A stretch of DNA of 64,000 nucleotides. It comes from Polycladidibacter hongkongensis. GTDB taxonomy: Bacteria > Pseudomonadota > Alphaproteobacteria > Rhizobiales > Stappiaceae. The DNA lies in contig NZ_LLWC01000010.1 of assembly GCF_001561995.1 (NCBI RefSeq), forward strand, positions 1 through 64,000, in the 5' to 3' direction. The position numbers and the translations under genes were made by a program. This document shows positions 46,176 to 54,768 of the stretch, piece after piece (the stretch's first letter is position 1; every line of letters starts with the position of its first letter). The notes under the pieces were generated by a model, which saw only the letters and a list, made by a program, of their open reading frames with translations, was not told the origin of the DNA and made no database searches.

Positions 46176-49100
46176 TTAAGCCGCCTCTGCCATCTTCGCA
46201 AGTTTTAGCAATATGGCGGCAGTGCCTTTCAAGCGTTCTTCCGCCGTTGGCCAATCGCGGGTAAGCACAATCTTTTGATCCGGGCGCACCTTGGCGAGGA
46301 TGGTTTGCTCGGCGATGTAGGCCATCAGCCCTGCCGGATTGGAAAAGGTGTTGTCGCGGAATGCGACTACCGCGCCCTTCGGGCCAGCGTCGATCTTCTC
46401 CACATTGGCTTTGCGGCAAAGTGACTTAATGTAGACGATCTTGAGAAGGTGCGTCACTTCCTGCGGCAGCGGCCCGAAGCGATCGATCAGCTCCGCGCCA
46501 AAGGCATCAATCTCGGCGGCGGCATCCAGATCAGCCAAGCGGCGGTAGAGCTCCAAGCGTAGCTGTAGATCTGGCACATAGCCTTCAGGGATCAGTACCG
46601 GCGTTCCCACAGTAATCTGCGGCGACCACTGCTCCTCAATCTCCTCATCCCCGCCTGCTTTCAGCTGCGCCACAGCTTCCTCCAGCATTTGCTGGTAAAG
46701 CTCATAGCCAACTTCCTTGATGTGGCCGGACTGCTCCTCCCCAAGCAGATTGCCCGCGCCGCGAATATCCAGATCATGGCTGGCAAGCTGGAAGCCGGCC
46801 CCCAAATTTTCAAGAGATTGCAACACCTTCAAGCGGCGCTGTGCCGTGGGTGTCAGGGTTTTATTCGCCGGGGTGGTAAACAGCGCATAGGCGCGGGTTT
46901 TTGAGCGGCCAACCCGGCCACGGATCTGGTAGAGCTGGGCAAGGCCGAACATCTCGGCACGGTGCACCACCAACGTGTTGGCATTGGGGATATCAAGCCC
47001 GGATTCCACAATGGTGGTGGCCAACAGCACATCATATTTGCCCTCGTAAAAGGCGTTCATGATGTCGTCCAGCTCGCCTGCGGGCATTTGCCCATGCGCG
47101 GCAACCACCTTGACCTCAGGCACCTGCTCTTCCAAAAAGCGTTTGACTTCGGCCAGATCGGCAAGGCGGGGGCAAACGTAAAAGCTCTGGCCGCCACGAT
47201 AATGCTCGCGCAGCAGAGTTTCGCGCACCACCATGGCATCAAAGGGCGAAATAAATGTACGAACGGCAAGCCGGTCCACTGGCGCTGTGGTGATCAGCGA
47301 AAGCTCCCGCACGCCGGTGAGCGCCAATTGCAAGGTTCGCGGGATTGGTGTTGCCGACAGTGTGAGCACATGCACATCGCTTTTCAGCTCTTTAAGGCGC
47401 TCTTTGTGCTTCACGCCGAAATGCTGCTCCTCATCGATAATCAGCAGTCCAAGATCGCGAAAGCCGATGGTTTTGCCAAGCAGCGCGTGGGTGCCCACAA
47501 CAATATCAACCGAACCATCTTTCAAGCCCTGCTTGGTTTGCGAAAGCTCCTTGCCACTGACAAGGCGGGAGGCTTGACGGATGTTTACAGGCAGGCCCTG
47601 AAACCGCTCGGCAAAGGTGCGGTAATGCTGGCGGGCAAGCAGCGTTGTGGGGACAACCACCGCCACCTGACGGCCACTCATAGCGGCGAGGAAGGCAGCC
47701 CGCAAGGCAACCTCGGTTTTACCAAAACCCACATCACCGCAAACAAGCCGGTCCATCGGCTGGCCCGACGCCAGATCTGCAAACACTGCATCAATGGCGG
47801 TGAGCTGATCCTCTGTTTCATCATAGGCAAAGCGGGCGGAGAATTCGTCGTAAACCCCATCGGGCACTGTGACCGCCGGAGCGGTGCGCAGGGCGCGTGC
47901 CGCAGCGGTTTTTATCAACCCGTCGGCGATCTCCAAGATGCGTTTCTTCATCTTGGCTTTGCGCGCCTGCCATGCCCCGCCGCCCAATTTGTCGAGCTGG
48001 GCCTCTTGGTCTGCAGAGCCGTAGCGGGTGAGCAGCTCGATATTCTCTACCGGCAAGTACAGCTTGTCGGATCCGGCATATTGTAGCTCAAGGCAGTCAT
48101 GGGGCGCCCCCATGGCCTCGATTGATTTCAGGCCGATAAAACGGCCAATGCCGTGCTCCACATGGACGACCAGATCGCCGGGCGACAGGCTGGAGGCTTC
48201 GGTGAGAACGTTTTTGCCTTTGGAGGATTTGCGGCGCTGACGCACCAAGCGATCACCGAGAATATCCTGCTCGCCAATGAAGGCGGTGCCTTCTACCTCG
48301 AAGCCATGCTCCAGCCCCAATAGCACAAGCGTGGTGAGGTGCGCTGGCACCTGCGCAAGTTCAAGCGCATTGCCTGCAAAGCCGGTCTGTTCCAAGCCGT
48401 GATCGGCCAGCACCTGCGCCAAGCGATCGCGTGAACCTTCCGACCAGCAGCAAATAACCGCTCGCTTTTCTTGCTTGCGTAGATCTGCCACATGCGCGGC
48501 CAAGGCATCAAAAATATTGATGGTGCCTGCGGACCGTTCGGCGGCAAAGTTGCGGCCAACCCGTCCACCCAAATCCGCCTCCTGCTGGCCCGAGCCCGGC
48601 GGTACTGCGAAGGGTGAGATGCGGGCGCAGGCGCGGTCTGCAAGCCGGTCGCGCCACTCGTTTGGCGTGAGATACTGCGCCGATGGTTTCACCGGTTTGT
48701 AAGGCACGCCAGAACTGATGGCCTTGCTGGTGAGCGCTTCCTCGCGTGATTTGAAGTGATCTTGCACTTGCGAAATACGTTCGCTGGCGGCGTCGTCTAC
48801 CTGCGGATCAAGCAGTAAGGGCGCCTCGCCAATAAACTCGAACAACGTCTCCAGATCATCATGGAACAGCGGCAGCCAATGCTCCATGCCCGCATAGCGG
48901 CGCCCCTCAGAGATGGATTGATACAGCACATCATCGCGATCCGTCGCGCCAAAGGTGGTGACGTAGTTGCGGCGAAAGCGGGAGATGCTGTCCTCATCCA
49001 GCGTTACCTCGCTCATAGGCAGCAAGGTGAGCCCTTTTTTCTGTGCAAGGGTGCGCTGGTTATCGCGGTCAAAGGTACGTACGGACTCAAGGGTATCGCC

Positions 49101-49676
49101 GAAGAAATCAAGACGAACAGGTTCATTGGCGCCGGGGGCAAACAGGTCAACAATACCACCGCGGACAGCGTACTCGCCGGTTTCGCGCACCGTCGGTGTG
49201 CGGGCAAAGCCGTTTATCTCCAGCCAATTGATGATCCTCTTGAGATCGCGACGATTGCCGGGCACAAGGTTTATGGAATTGGCTTTAACCCACGCGCGCG
49301 ACGGCAACTTTTGTGTTGCCGCGTTCACCGTGGTCAACAACACCCATTTGCGCTCGTTGTTCAGGCCTTTGGCAAGGCGGCGCAAAGTGGCGAGACGGCG
49401 GGCGACAATCGCCGGATTTGGCGATACACGATCGTAAGGTAGGCAATCCCATCCTGGCAGCTGAATGACCTTCACTTGCGGCGCGAAGAAGCTGAGCCCC
49501 TCGGCAATCGCTGCCATGCGCGCCGCATCACGGACGACATAACAACAGGCTAGCCCTCCGTCCTTCACATCATCCACAAGCTTGGCAATGGCAAGTGCCT
49601 CGGCTCCATCTGGTACGGAGGCGATTGTCAGATTGGCGTGTTGGCGCAGCAGAGGATCAAACACGGGGGAACGCAT
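46176..49676 (-). CDS. mfd: Transcription-repair coupling factor Mfd
   Basis: A 1166-residue translocase that removes stalled RNA polymerase and recruits UvrA. The N-terminal UvrB-homology modules include GWDCLPYDRVSPNP; the RNA polymerase-interacting domain is near GDLVVHVEHGIGRFIGLKSI; the RecG-like motor has Walker A GDVGFGKTEVALRAAF, DEEQ box LLIIDEEQHFGVKHKERLK, motif III LSATPIPRTLQLAL and TRG region RGRVGRSKTRAYALF. A full C-terminal TRCF domain follows. Length is standard. It lies 48 bases downstream of sdhE. Confidence 0.98.
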   Translation of the reverse strand: MRSPVFDPLLRQHANLTIASVPDGAEALAIAKLVDDVKDGGLACCYVVRDAARMAAIAEGLSFFAPQVKVIQLPGWDCLPYDRVSPNPAIVARRLATLRRLAKGLNNERKWVLLTTVNAATQKLPSRAWVKANSINLVPGNRRDLKRIINWLEINGFARTPTVRETGEYAVRGGIVDLFAPGANEPVRLDFFGDTLESVRTFDRDNQRTLAQKKGLTLLPMSEVTLDEDSISRFRRNYVTTFGATDRDDVLYQSISEGRRYAGMEHWLPLFHDDLETLFEFIGEAPLLLDPQVDDAASERISQVQDHFKSREEALTSKAISSGVPYKPVKPSAQYLTPNEWRDRLADRACARISPFAVPPGSGQQEADLGGRVGRNFAAERSAGTINIFDALAAHVADLRKQEKRAVICCWSEGSRDRLAQVLADHGLEQTGFAGNALELAQVPAHLTTLVLLGLEHGFEVEGTAFIGEQDILGDRLVRQRRKSSKGKNVLTEASSLSPGDLVVHVEHGIGRFIGLKSIEAMGAPHDCLELQYAGSDKLYLPVENIELLTRYGSADQEAQLDKLGGGAWQARKAKMKKRILEIADGLIKTAAARALRTAPAVTVPDGVYDEFSARFAYDETEDQLTAIDAVFADLASGQPMDRLVCGDVGFGKTEVALRAAFLAAMSGRQVAVVVPTTLLARQHYRTFAERFQGLPVNIRQASRLVSGKELSQTKQGLKDGSVDIVVGTHALLGKTIGFRDLGLLIIDEEQHFGVKHKERLKELKSDVHVLTLSATPIPRTLQLALTGVRELSLITTAPVDRLAVRTFISPFDAMVVRETLLREHYRGGQSFYVCPRLADLAEVKRFLEEQVPEVKVVAAHGQMPAGELDDIMNAFYEGKYDVLLATTIVESGLDIPNANTLVVHRAEMFGLAQLYQIRGRVGRSKTRAYALFTTPANKTLTPTAQRRLKVLQSLENLGAGFQLASHDLDIRGAGNLLGEEQSGHIKEVGYELYQQMLEEAVAQLKAGGDEEIEEQWSPQITVGTPVLIPEGYVPDLQLRLELYRRLADLDAAAEIDAFGAELIDRFGPLPQEVTHLLKIVYIKSLCRKANVEKIDAGPKGAVVAFRDNTFSNPAGLMAYIAEQTILAKVRPDQKIVLTRDWPTAEERLKGTAAILLKLAKMAEAA

Positions 49677-49724
49677 CCTTGATTTTTGCTCGTTTTGTTG
49701 TGGTCGAAGGATTGAACGCTTGCC

Positions 49725-50009
49725 TTAAACGTCCAGCGTGGAGCGGTAAAACGCCAGAATTTCCTTAAACAACGGGGAATTGTGCTCTTCCGGCACCGGC
49801 TTTGAACCGATGAACCATGCATATAGATCCTGATCCTGCAGGCTCATGAAAGCCTCGAACCGGTCCAGCTCCGTCGCTGTCATCTTATCAAGATGTGCGC
49901 GGGCGTAGCGCCCCATAAGCAGGTCCATTTCTTTCATTCCGCGGTGCTCACACCGGTAAATCATGCGTTTACGACGGGTTTGCAGCTCTTCGTTCACGTT
50001 TTGGCCCAT
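49725..50009 (-). CDS. sdhE: SdhE-type FAD assembly factor (DUF339)
   Basis: A 94-residue protein that helps flavinylate succinate dehydrogenase. It has the conserved RRKRMIYRCEHRGMKEMDLL with the essential RGxxE-type motif, and ends EILAFYRSTLDV. ATG 50009 with AGGAG upstream gives the family length; a longer frame to 50102 overlaps the recG promoter region. It is divergent from recG and upstream of mfd, the usual alphaproteobacterial order. Confidence 0.93.
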   Translation of the reverse strand: MGQNVNEELQTRRKRMIYRCEHRGMKEMDLLMGRYARAHLDKMTATELDRFEAFMSLQDQDLYAWFIGSKPVPEEHNSPLFKEILAFYRSTLDV

Positions 50010-50213
50010 GCGCCTTGCTCCTGAAAACCATGCGCTCACAGCACTGGGCGTGCCCTTGCCTTGCGCACCTATACAAATGTTCTGGCCCATATACCTGTTC
50101 ATGCGGCTTGTGTCAGTGTTTTATCTGCTGAGACTTGCACAATTTGCGCGAGTGTGCCAAATCTCTTGGGGAATGTTCTTGTTTCAGTCCAACCGATTGC
50201 CACAATCACTGCC

Positions 50214-52334
50214 ATGCGCCCTACCCGCCTTGATAGTCTTTTTATGCCGGTGTCGGCTCTGCCGGGAATCGGCCCGAAAATCGCCAAGTTGCTTTCCGGT
50301 CTCCTGACCGGAACGCAGGAGCGCGAGGCGCGGGTGGTGGACTTGTTGATGCATGCGCCTTCTTCGGTGATCGACCGGCGGTTGCGACCCGGCATCGCCC
50401 GTGCACCTGATGGCGCCATTGTCACGTTGGAATTGGTGATTGATGAACACCGGCCGCCGCCGCGCAACTCCCGTGCGCCCTATAAGATCCTTGCCCATGA
50501 CGAGAGCGGTATTATCGAGCTGGTGTTTTTCCGCGCCCGCGGTGACTTTCTTGCGCGCACCCTCCCCCTTGGGGAGATGCGGCTAGTTTCTGGCAAGGTG
50601 GAGTGGTTCAACGAGCGGGCACAAATGGTGCATCCCGATTATGTGGTCTCGCCCGAAGATGCGCAAGGCCTGCCGGCTGTCGAGCCGGTGTATCCACTAA
50701 CAGCCGGACTGTCGCCCAAAACCTTGCGCAAAGCGATGAAGGCAGCGCTCAAGCTGCTGCCCACCTTACCCGAATGGCAGGACGGCGCGTTTGTTCAGCA
50801 GCAGAGGTTTGCCAGCTTTACAGAGGCGCTACACGCGCTGCACTACCCGGAAACGGCAGAAGACGGGGCGCTAGAGGGAAAGGCCCGACAACGGCTCGCC
50901 TATGATGAATTTCTGGCCAACCAATTGGCGCTGGCATTGGTCCGCGCCTCTATCCGCGACCATGGCGGTATCTCCCGGCCCGGCACAGGTGATCTGCGAC
51001 AGAAGATTCTCGCTGCCCTGCCCTTTGAGCTGACAGAAGCGCAAAATACCGCGCTTGACGAAATCGGCGCCGACCTTGCCAGCGACAAGAAGATGCTTCG
51101 CCTGTTGCAAGGGGATGTGGGCGCGGGCAAAACCATTGTGGCGCTGATGGCCATGGCACAAGTTGCCGAATCTGGCGGGCAAAGCGCACTTATGGCGCCC
51201 ACAGACATTCTCGCGCGGCAGCACTACGCCTCCATGCTGCCGCTTTGCGAAGCAGCTGGCCTGCGTATTGCCGTACTCTCTGGCAAAGACACCGCCAAGA
51301 CAAAACGGGAGATAGGCGCTGCACTGGCAAGCGGCGAGATTGATGTGATTGTTGGCACCCATGCCCTGTTTCAAAGCACAGTGGAATTCGCCCTCCTTGG
51401 GCTAGTGGTGGTGGATGAGCAGCATCGATTTGGGGTGCATCAACGGCTCGCCCTTTCGCAAAAGGGCCAAGGGGTAGATGTGCTGGTGATGACAGCAACG
51501 CCGATCCCGCGCACGCTGGTACTCTCTTACTTTGGCGATATGGATGTCTCGCGATTGCTGGGTAAACCCGCCGGCCGACAACCGATTAAAACCGTCAGTG
51601 TCTCGCTTGACAGGATTGGCGAGATTGTCGGGCGGATTAAAGCTGCGGTGGCGCAGGGGCAAAAAGTCTATTGGGTGTGCCCGCTGGTCGAGGAATCTGA
51701 AAAGATCGACTTGGCAGCAGCTGAGGAACGCTTTGGCGATTTGGTTCACTCGCTGGGGCCGGTAGTGTCGCTGGTACATGGGCGCCAAAGCGCTGATGAG
51801 AAACAATCCGCGATGACCGACTTTAAAGAAGGTCGCACCAGAGTGCTGGTGGCCACCACGGTTATCGAGGTGGGCGTTGATGTGCCCGATGCAACGATTA
51901 TCGTTATCGAGCATGCAGAGCGCTTTGGCCTTGCCCAGTTACACCAGTTGCGTGGGCGGGTTGGCCGCGGCGACGGCGCCTCCTCTTGTGTGTTGTTGTA
52001 TAAAGGGCCATTGTCTGAAAGCGGGGCCGCACGGCTAAATATTCTGCGCCAAACCAATGATGGTTTCCTCATTGCAGAAGAAGATTTGCGGCTGCGCGGC
52101 GAAGGCGAGCTGCTCGGCACGCGGCAGTCTGGTACGCCCGGGTTCCGGCTGGCATCGCTTGAGGCGCATGGAGATTTGATGGCCGCAGCGCGCGATGATG
52201 CCCGCCTTGTGCTGGCAAATGCTGAAGCGCAAAGCGGCGGCGCGCAGCTTAGCGGCCCGCGCGGTGAAGCGCTGCGCCTGTTGCTTTATCTATTTGGCCG
52301 CGACGCAGCTATTCAGCTTTTGCGCGCAGGCTAA
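50214..52334 (+). CDS. recG: ATP-dependent DNA helicase RecG
   Basis: A helicase of about 706 residues that rewinds and regresses stalled replication forks. The start MRPTRLDSLFMPVSALPGIG is family-like; upstream in-frame ATGs from 50061 lie in the sdhE leader. It has the wedge/OB domain (GIIELVFFRARGDFLARTLP), Walker A GDVGAGKTIVALMAM, DEQH box VVDEQHRFGVHQRLALS, motif III TATPIPRTLVLSYFGD, and motif VI LRGRVGRGDGASSC. It is convergent with the DUF502 gene. Confidence 0.97.
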   Translation: MRPTRLDSLFMPVSALPGIGPKIAKLLSGLLTGTQEREARVVDLLMHAPSSVIDRRLRPGIARAPDGAIVTLELVIDEHRPPPRNSRAPYKILAHDESGIIELVFFRARGDFLARTLPLGEMRLVSGKVEWFNERAQMVHPDYVVSPEDAQGLPAVEPVYPLTAGLSPKTLRKAMKAALKLLPTLPEWQDGAFVQQQRFASFTEALHALHYPETAEDGALEGKARQRLAYDEFLANQLALALVRASIRDHGGISRPGTGDLRQKILAALPFELTEAQNTALDEIGADLASDKKMLRLLQGDVGAGKTIVALMAMAQVAESGGQSALMAPTDILARQHYASMLPLCEAAGLRIAVLSGKDTAKTKREIGAALASGEIDVIVGTHALFQSTVEFALLGLVVVDEQHRFGVHQRLALSQKGQGVDVLVMTATPIPRTLVLSYFGDMDVSRLLGKPAGRQPIKTVSVSLDRIGEIVGRIKAAVAQGQKVYWVCPLVEESEKIDLAAAEERFGDLVHSLGPVVSLVHGRQSADEKQSAMTDFKEGRTRVLVATTVIEVGVDVPDATIIVIEHAERFGLAQLHQLRGRVGRGDGASSCVLLYKGPLSESGAARLNILRQTNDGFLIAEEDLRLRGEGELLGTRQSGTPGFRLASLEAHGDLMAAARDDARLVLANAEAQSGGAQLSGPRGEALRLLLYLFGRDAAIQLLRAG

Positions 52335-52450
52335 CATGAACACGCCTTGCAATCGATCCTTGGTCTCCCAGGTCAACAAATGACTGCGGGCTGAAACATA
52401 TACAATGCGAGCGGGCACTTGCCCCCCCCCATCACAAAGACCCCAGAAAG

Positions 52451-52471
52451 CTCCTAGTTTAAACTGGGGAG
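52451..52471. terminator. Possible hairpin between recG and the DUF502 gene
   Basis: CTCC-T-AGTTTAAACT-G-GGGAG is a near-palindrome between convergent genes. A run of nine C (52422-52430) lies beside it. There is no strong T-run, so a termination role is only plausible. Confidence 0.35.
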
Positions 52472-52499
52472 TTCACAAAGGGTGGTGTTTCTCTAGGGG

Positions 52500-53237
52500 T
52501 TACTCGGCATCAACGCTCTGGCTTTCGAGCGCCTTTGCTTTCCTTTCAACGCCCAATTTCTTTGGGTATTCAGGGTTTACGAGCCCTGCTGAAATAACAA
52601 GCTTTGCGGCATCTTCAACGCCCATCTCAAGTTCTATTATCTGAGATTTCGGCACAAACAGGAGGAAACCAGAGGTCGGGTTTGGTGTTGTAGGCAAAAA
52701 CACAGAGGCCATTTCTTCGCCCGTGTGCAGTTTGGCCGCTACCTCGCCCTTGGTGTTGGTTGCAAGGAACACTATCGCCCAGAGTCCTCTGCGCGGGTAT
52801 TCGATCAGACCCGCCTTGGTGAAGGTTTGCCCTTTTTCGTTTAGTACCGTCTCAAATATCTGCTTCAAGGCGGAATAAACATTGCGCACCAGCGGCATTC
52901 TGGCGACGAACGCTTCGCCAATGCCCAACAGACTGCGCCCGGCAATGTTGGCTGTCAAAAATCCGATTAGCGTTACTGCCAGTAGCGCAACAATGAGACC
53001 AACACCTGGAACTTCCATATGGACGTAGGTGTCGGGATTGTACATTTCCGGTAGAAATGGCTTGACCCATCCATCGACAAGCTGAATTAAAGTCCAGCTC
53101 AGATATACAGTGATGCCGATGGGCCCGGTAATGACAAGACCGGTAAAAAAGTAGTTGCGCAGCCGTGTCATCGGCCCACGTTTTTGCGGTGCGACCAATG
53201 GTATAGGCGCCTCTTCACGTTTTTCAGGATCAGACAT
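52500..53237 (-). CDS. DUF502 family inner-membrane protein
   Basis: A 245-residue membrane protein. A polar N-terminus leads to RLRNYFFTGLVITGPIGITV, a first helix, a loop with DTYVHMEVPGVGLIV and a second helix; the rest is a mixed alpha/beta domain with PTTPNPTSGFLLFVPKSQII, the most conserved family stretch. ATG 53237 (MSDPEKREEAP) is preferred to 53288. The family is widespread beside recG in alphaproteobacteria; its function is not established. Confidence 0.88.
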   Translation of the reverse strand: MSDPEKREEAPIPLVAPQKRGPMTRLRNYFFTGLVITGPIGITVYLSWTLIQLVDGWVKPFLPEMYNPDTYVHMEVPGVGLIVALLAVTLIGFLTANIAGRSLLGIGEAFVARMPLVRNVYSALKQIFETVLNEKGQTFTKAGLIEYPRRGLWAIVFLATNTKGEVAAKLHTGEEMASVFLPTTPNPTSGFLLFVPKSQIIELEMGVEDAAKLVISAGLVNPEYPKKLGVERKAKALESQSVDAE

Positions 53238-53402
53238 TACATATTCCAGTAAAAAGCGGGTTCCAGTATAAAGGGGAGTGACCCACAAGTCGCAATAGCA
53301 GGATTCGATGTCTATTAGTTAGTGGATCACCAAAAAATCGCAAGCGCTTGAGGGCGTATTTTTCGTTGATTTGTCGTAGGCCGACAACAGGCAGTAAGAA
53401 CA

Positions 53403-53786
53403 ATGCGCCGACATTTTTATAGCATTTTGGGTTTTCTATTGGTGGGTATCGGACTTGTTGGTGCCGTGCTGCCCCTTCTGCCCACCACAATTTTTTTCAT
53501 CGCGGCGGCGGGCTGTTTTGCAAAATCAAACGAGAAATTCGAGCGCTGGATTTTGCAGCATAAAACCTTTGGGAAACATGTTCGGCTCTGGCGACAGCAC
53601 CGGGCAATTTCGCGCCGATCAAAGCAGGTTGCCTGCAGTGGCATGGCGATGGGTTATGTGCTGTTCTGGTTTTCTGCGTCACCGGGCCCGTTACTGGCGA
53701 TTGTTGTGGCCTGTGTGCTGCTCTTATGTGCCTACTATGTCAGCAGCCGTCCGAATGAACACAGCGCCAATCTATCCGAACTATAG
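53403..53786 (+). CDS. YbaN family (DUF454) inner-membrane protein
   Basis: A 127-residue protein with an N-terminal helix (YSILGFLLVGIGLVGAVLPL), then LPTTIFFIAAAGCFAKSNEK, and FERWILQHKTFGKHVRLWRQ, the family signature, followed by two C-terminal helices. DUF454 proteins are small inner-membrane proteins of unknown function. The start follows a weak ribosome site. It is followed on the same strand by a short exported protein. Confidence 0.85.
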   Translation: MRRHFYSILGFLLVGIGLVGAVLPLLPTTIFFIAAAGCFAKSNEKFERWILQHKTFGKHVRLWRQHRAISRRSKQVACSGMAMGYVLFWFSASPGPLLAIVVACVLLLCAYYVSSRPNEHSANLSEL

Positions 53787-53863
53787 AATTGAAGTTCCAT
53801 ATACAAGAAACGATGGATGTGCATTGTAGCATATGTCCAAATGATTTCTTAATGGAGACTTGT

Positions 53864-54178
53864 ATGAATATTGTAAAAAGCCTTTACGCCTTCCTTTTTG
53901 TCATCGCGGCGCTTCCTGCATCCGCACTTGAAGTGGGTACTTCAAGCTTTAAGTTCCTCTCTGATCTTGCCATTGCCGGCTATGAACCATTTGCGGTGAA
54001 CGCAACTGCAAAAGCGAGTTTTGGCATGAAGCGCGGCGAAAACATGTATCTATGCTTTATTGCGGACACAGATAGGAACGCTAACATACGAAAAAATGTT
54101 TTGTACCTTGCTCTTGGCGACAACAATGCTTCGCGCGAGCAGCCAAATATACCGGTTGTTTGCGTGTTGGCACAATAG
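53864..54178 (+). CDS. Small exported protein, function unknown
   Basis: A 104-residue protein. The signal peptide MNIVKSLYAFLFVIAALPAS is clear, with cleavage near residue 20-22. The mature region has two Cys (LCFIADTD and VVCVLAQ at the very C-terminus) that could form a disulfide. GGAG precedes ATG 53864; the frame remains open upstream to 53789 but lacks a ribosome site and a signal-like start there. No family recognised. Confidence 0.65.
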   Translation: MNIVKSLYAFLFVIAALPASALEVGTSSFKFLSDLAIAGYEPFAVNATAKASFGMKRGENMYLCFIADTDRNANIRKNVLYLALGDNNASREQPNIPVVCVLAQ

Positions 54179-54190
54179 ATGAGTGAGTAC

Positions 54191-54221
54191 GCCGCAGTGC
54201 GCGGCTTCGCGCGCTGTGGTG
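54191..54221. terminator. Long G+C-rich hairpin between convergent genes
   Basis: GCCGCAGTGCGCG pairs with CGCGCGCTGTGGT over about 13 positions, with G-T pairs, around a GCTT loop. No T-run follows, so it may be a bidirectional 3'-end structure rather than a standard terminator. Confidence 0.5.
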
Positions 54222-54273
54222 TTCTGCTCTGGCGTTGGGTTTTACTTTGACGCACTTTTTATTTCGGAGCGCT

Positions 54274-54615
54274 TCAAGTAAGCGGTTTCGCGACAAGCGC
54301 ATAAACATATGCTGGCACGATAGAACCATTTTCTAATGCCACATTCACAAGCTTGCGCTCGTAGTCTTCACCTTCATAGGCATCGATTTCGGCCCAGAAT
54401 GGCGATAGGTTGCTGGAGGTAAGCAGCATTCCTTGCACAACCTCCCCACTCTCGCCGGGAATAACACCCGGATAGCCCTCGCCATTTGACCAGCCACGAT
54501 CATAATAGGTGCCACGCATCTGAGCCTTTTGCCAAGTGCCGCCGACTTGTTCCAAAAGACGGCCCATGGATGCGCCGGGAGCAAGCGATCCGTAGACAAA
54601 CAAGTTCTCAGACAT
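54274..54615 (-). CDS. Gamma-glutamylcyclotransferase-like (AIG2) protein
   Basis: A 113-residue protein with the GGCT fold. The YGSL motif that binds substrate is in LFVYGSLAPGASMGRL, and the catalytic Glu is likely in AEIDAYEGEDYERKLV. Members cleave gamma-glutamyl amines or act in glutathione-related metabolism. The specific substrate is not clear. It is convergent with the small exported protein and sits downstream of glmS on the same strand. Confidence 0.88.
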   Translation of the reverse strand: MSENLFVYGSLAPGASMGRLLEQVGGTWQKAQMRGTYYDRGWSNGEGYPGVIPGESGEVVQGMLLTSSNLSPFWAEIDAYEGEDYERKLVNVALENGSIVPAYVYALVAKPLT

Positions 54616-54768
54616 ATGGCCGCGTTACCCCTTTTAATATTTTTCAGGCGATGACTTTAGGACAGCCTAGCTCTCATGGAAAACCTATCTGAGGTCAAGC
54701 CCTGCGAACTGAAAGCTCACAGGGTGCGCAGCATTCACAACACCGCGCAACATGCGAAAGGCAATGCG

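Noticed and set aside
46962-48086. 374-codon plus-strand frame inside mfd
   Set aside because: Antisense shadow of mfd with unlikely composition (His- and Gly-rich, no motifs).
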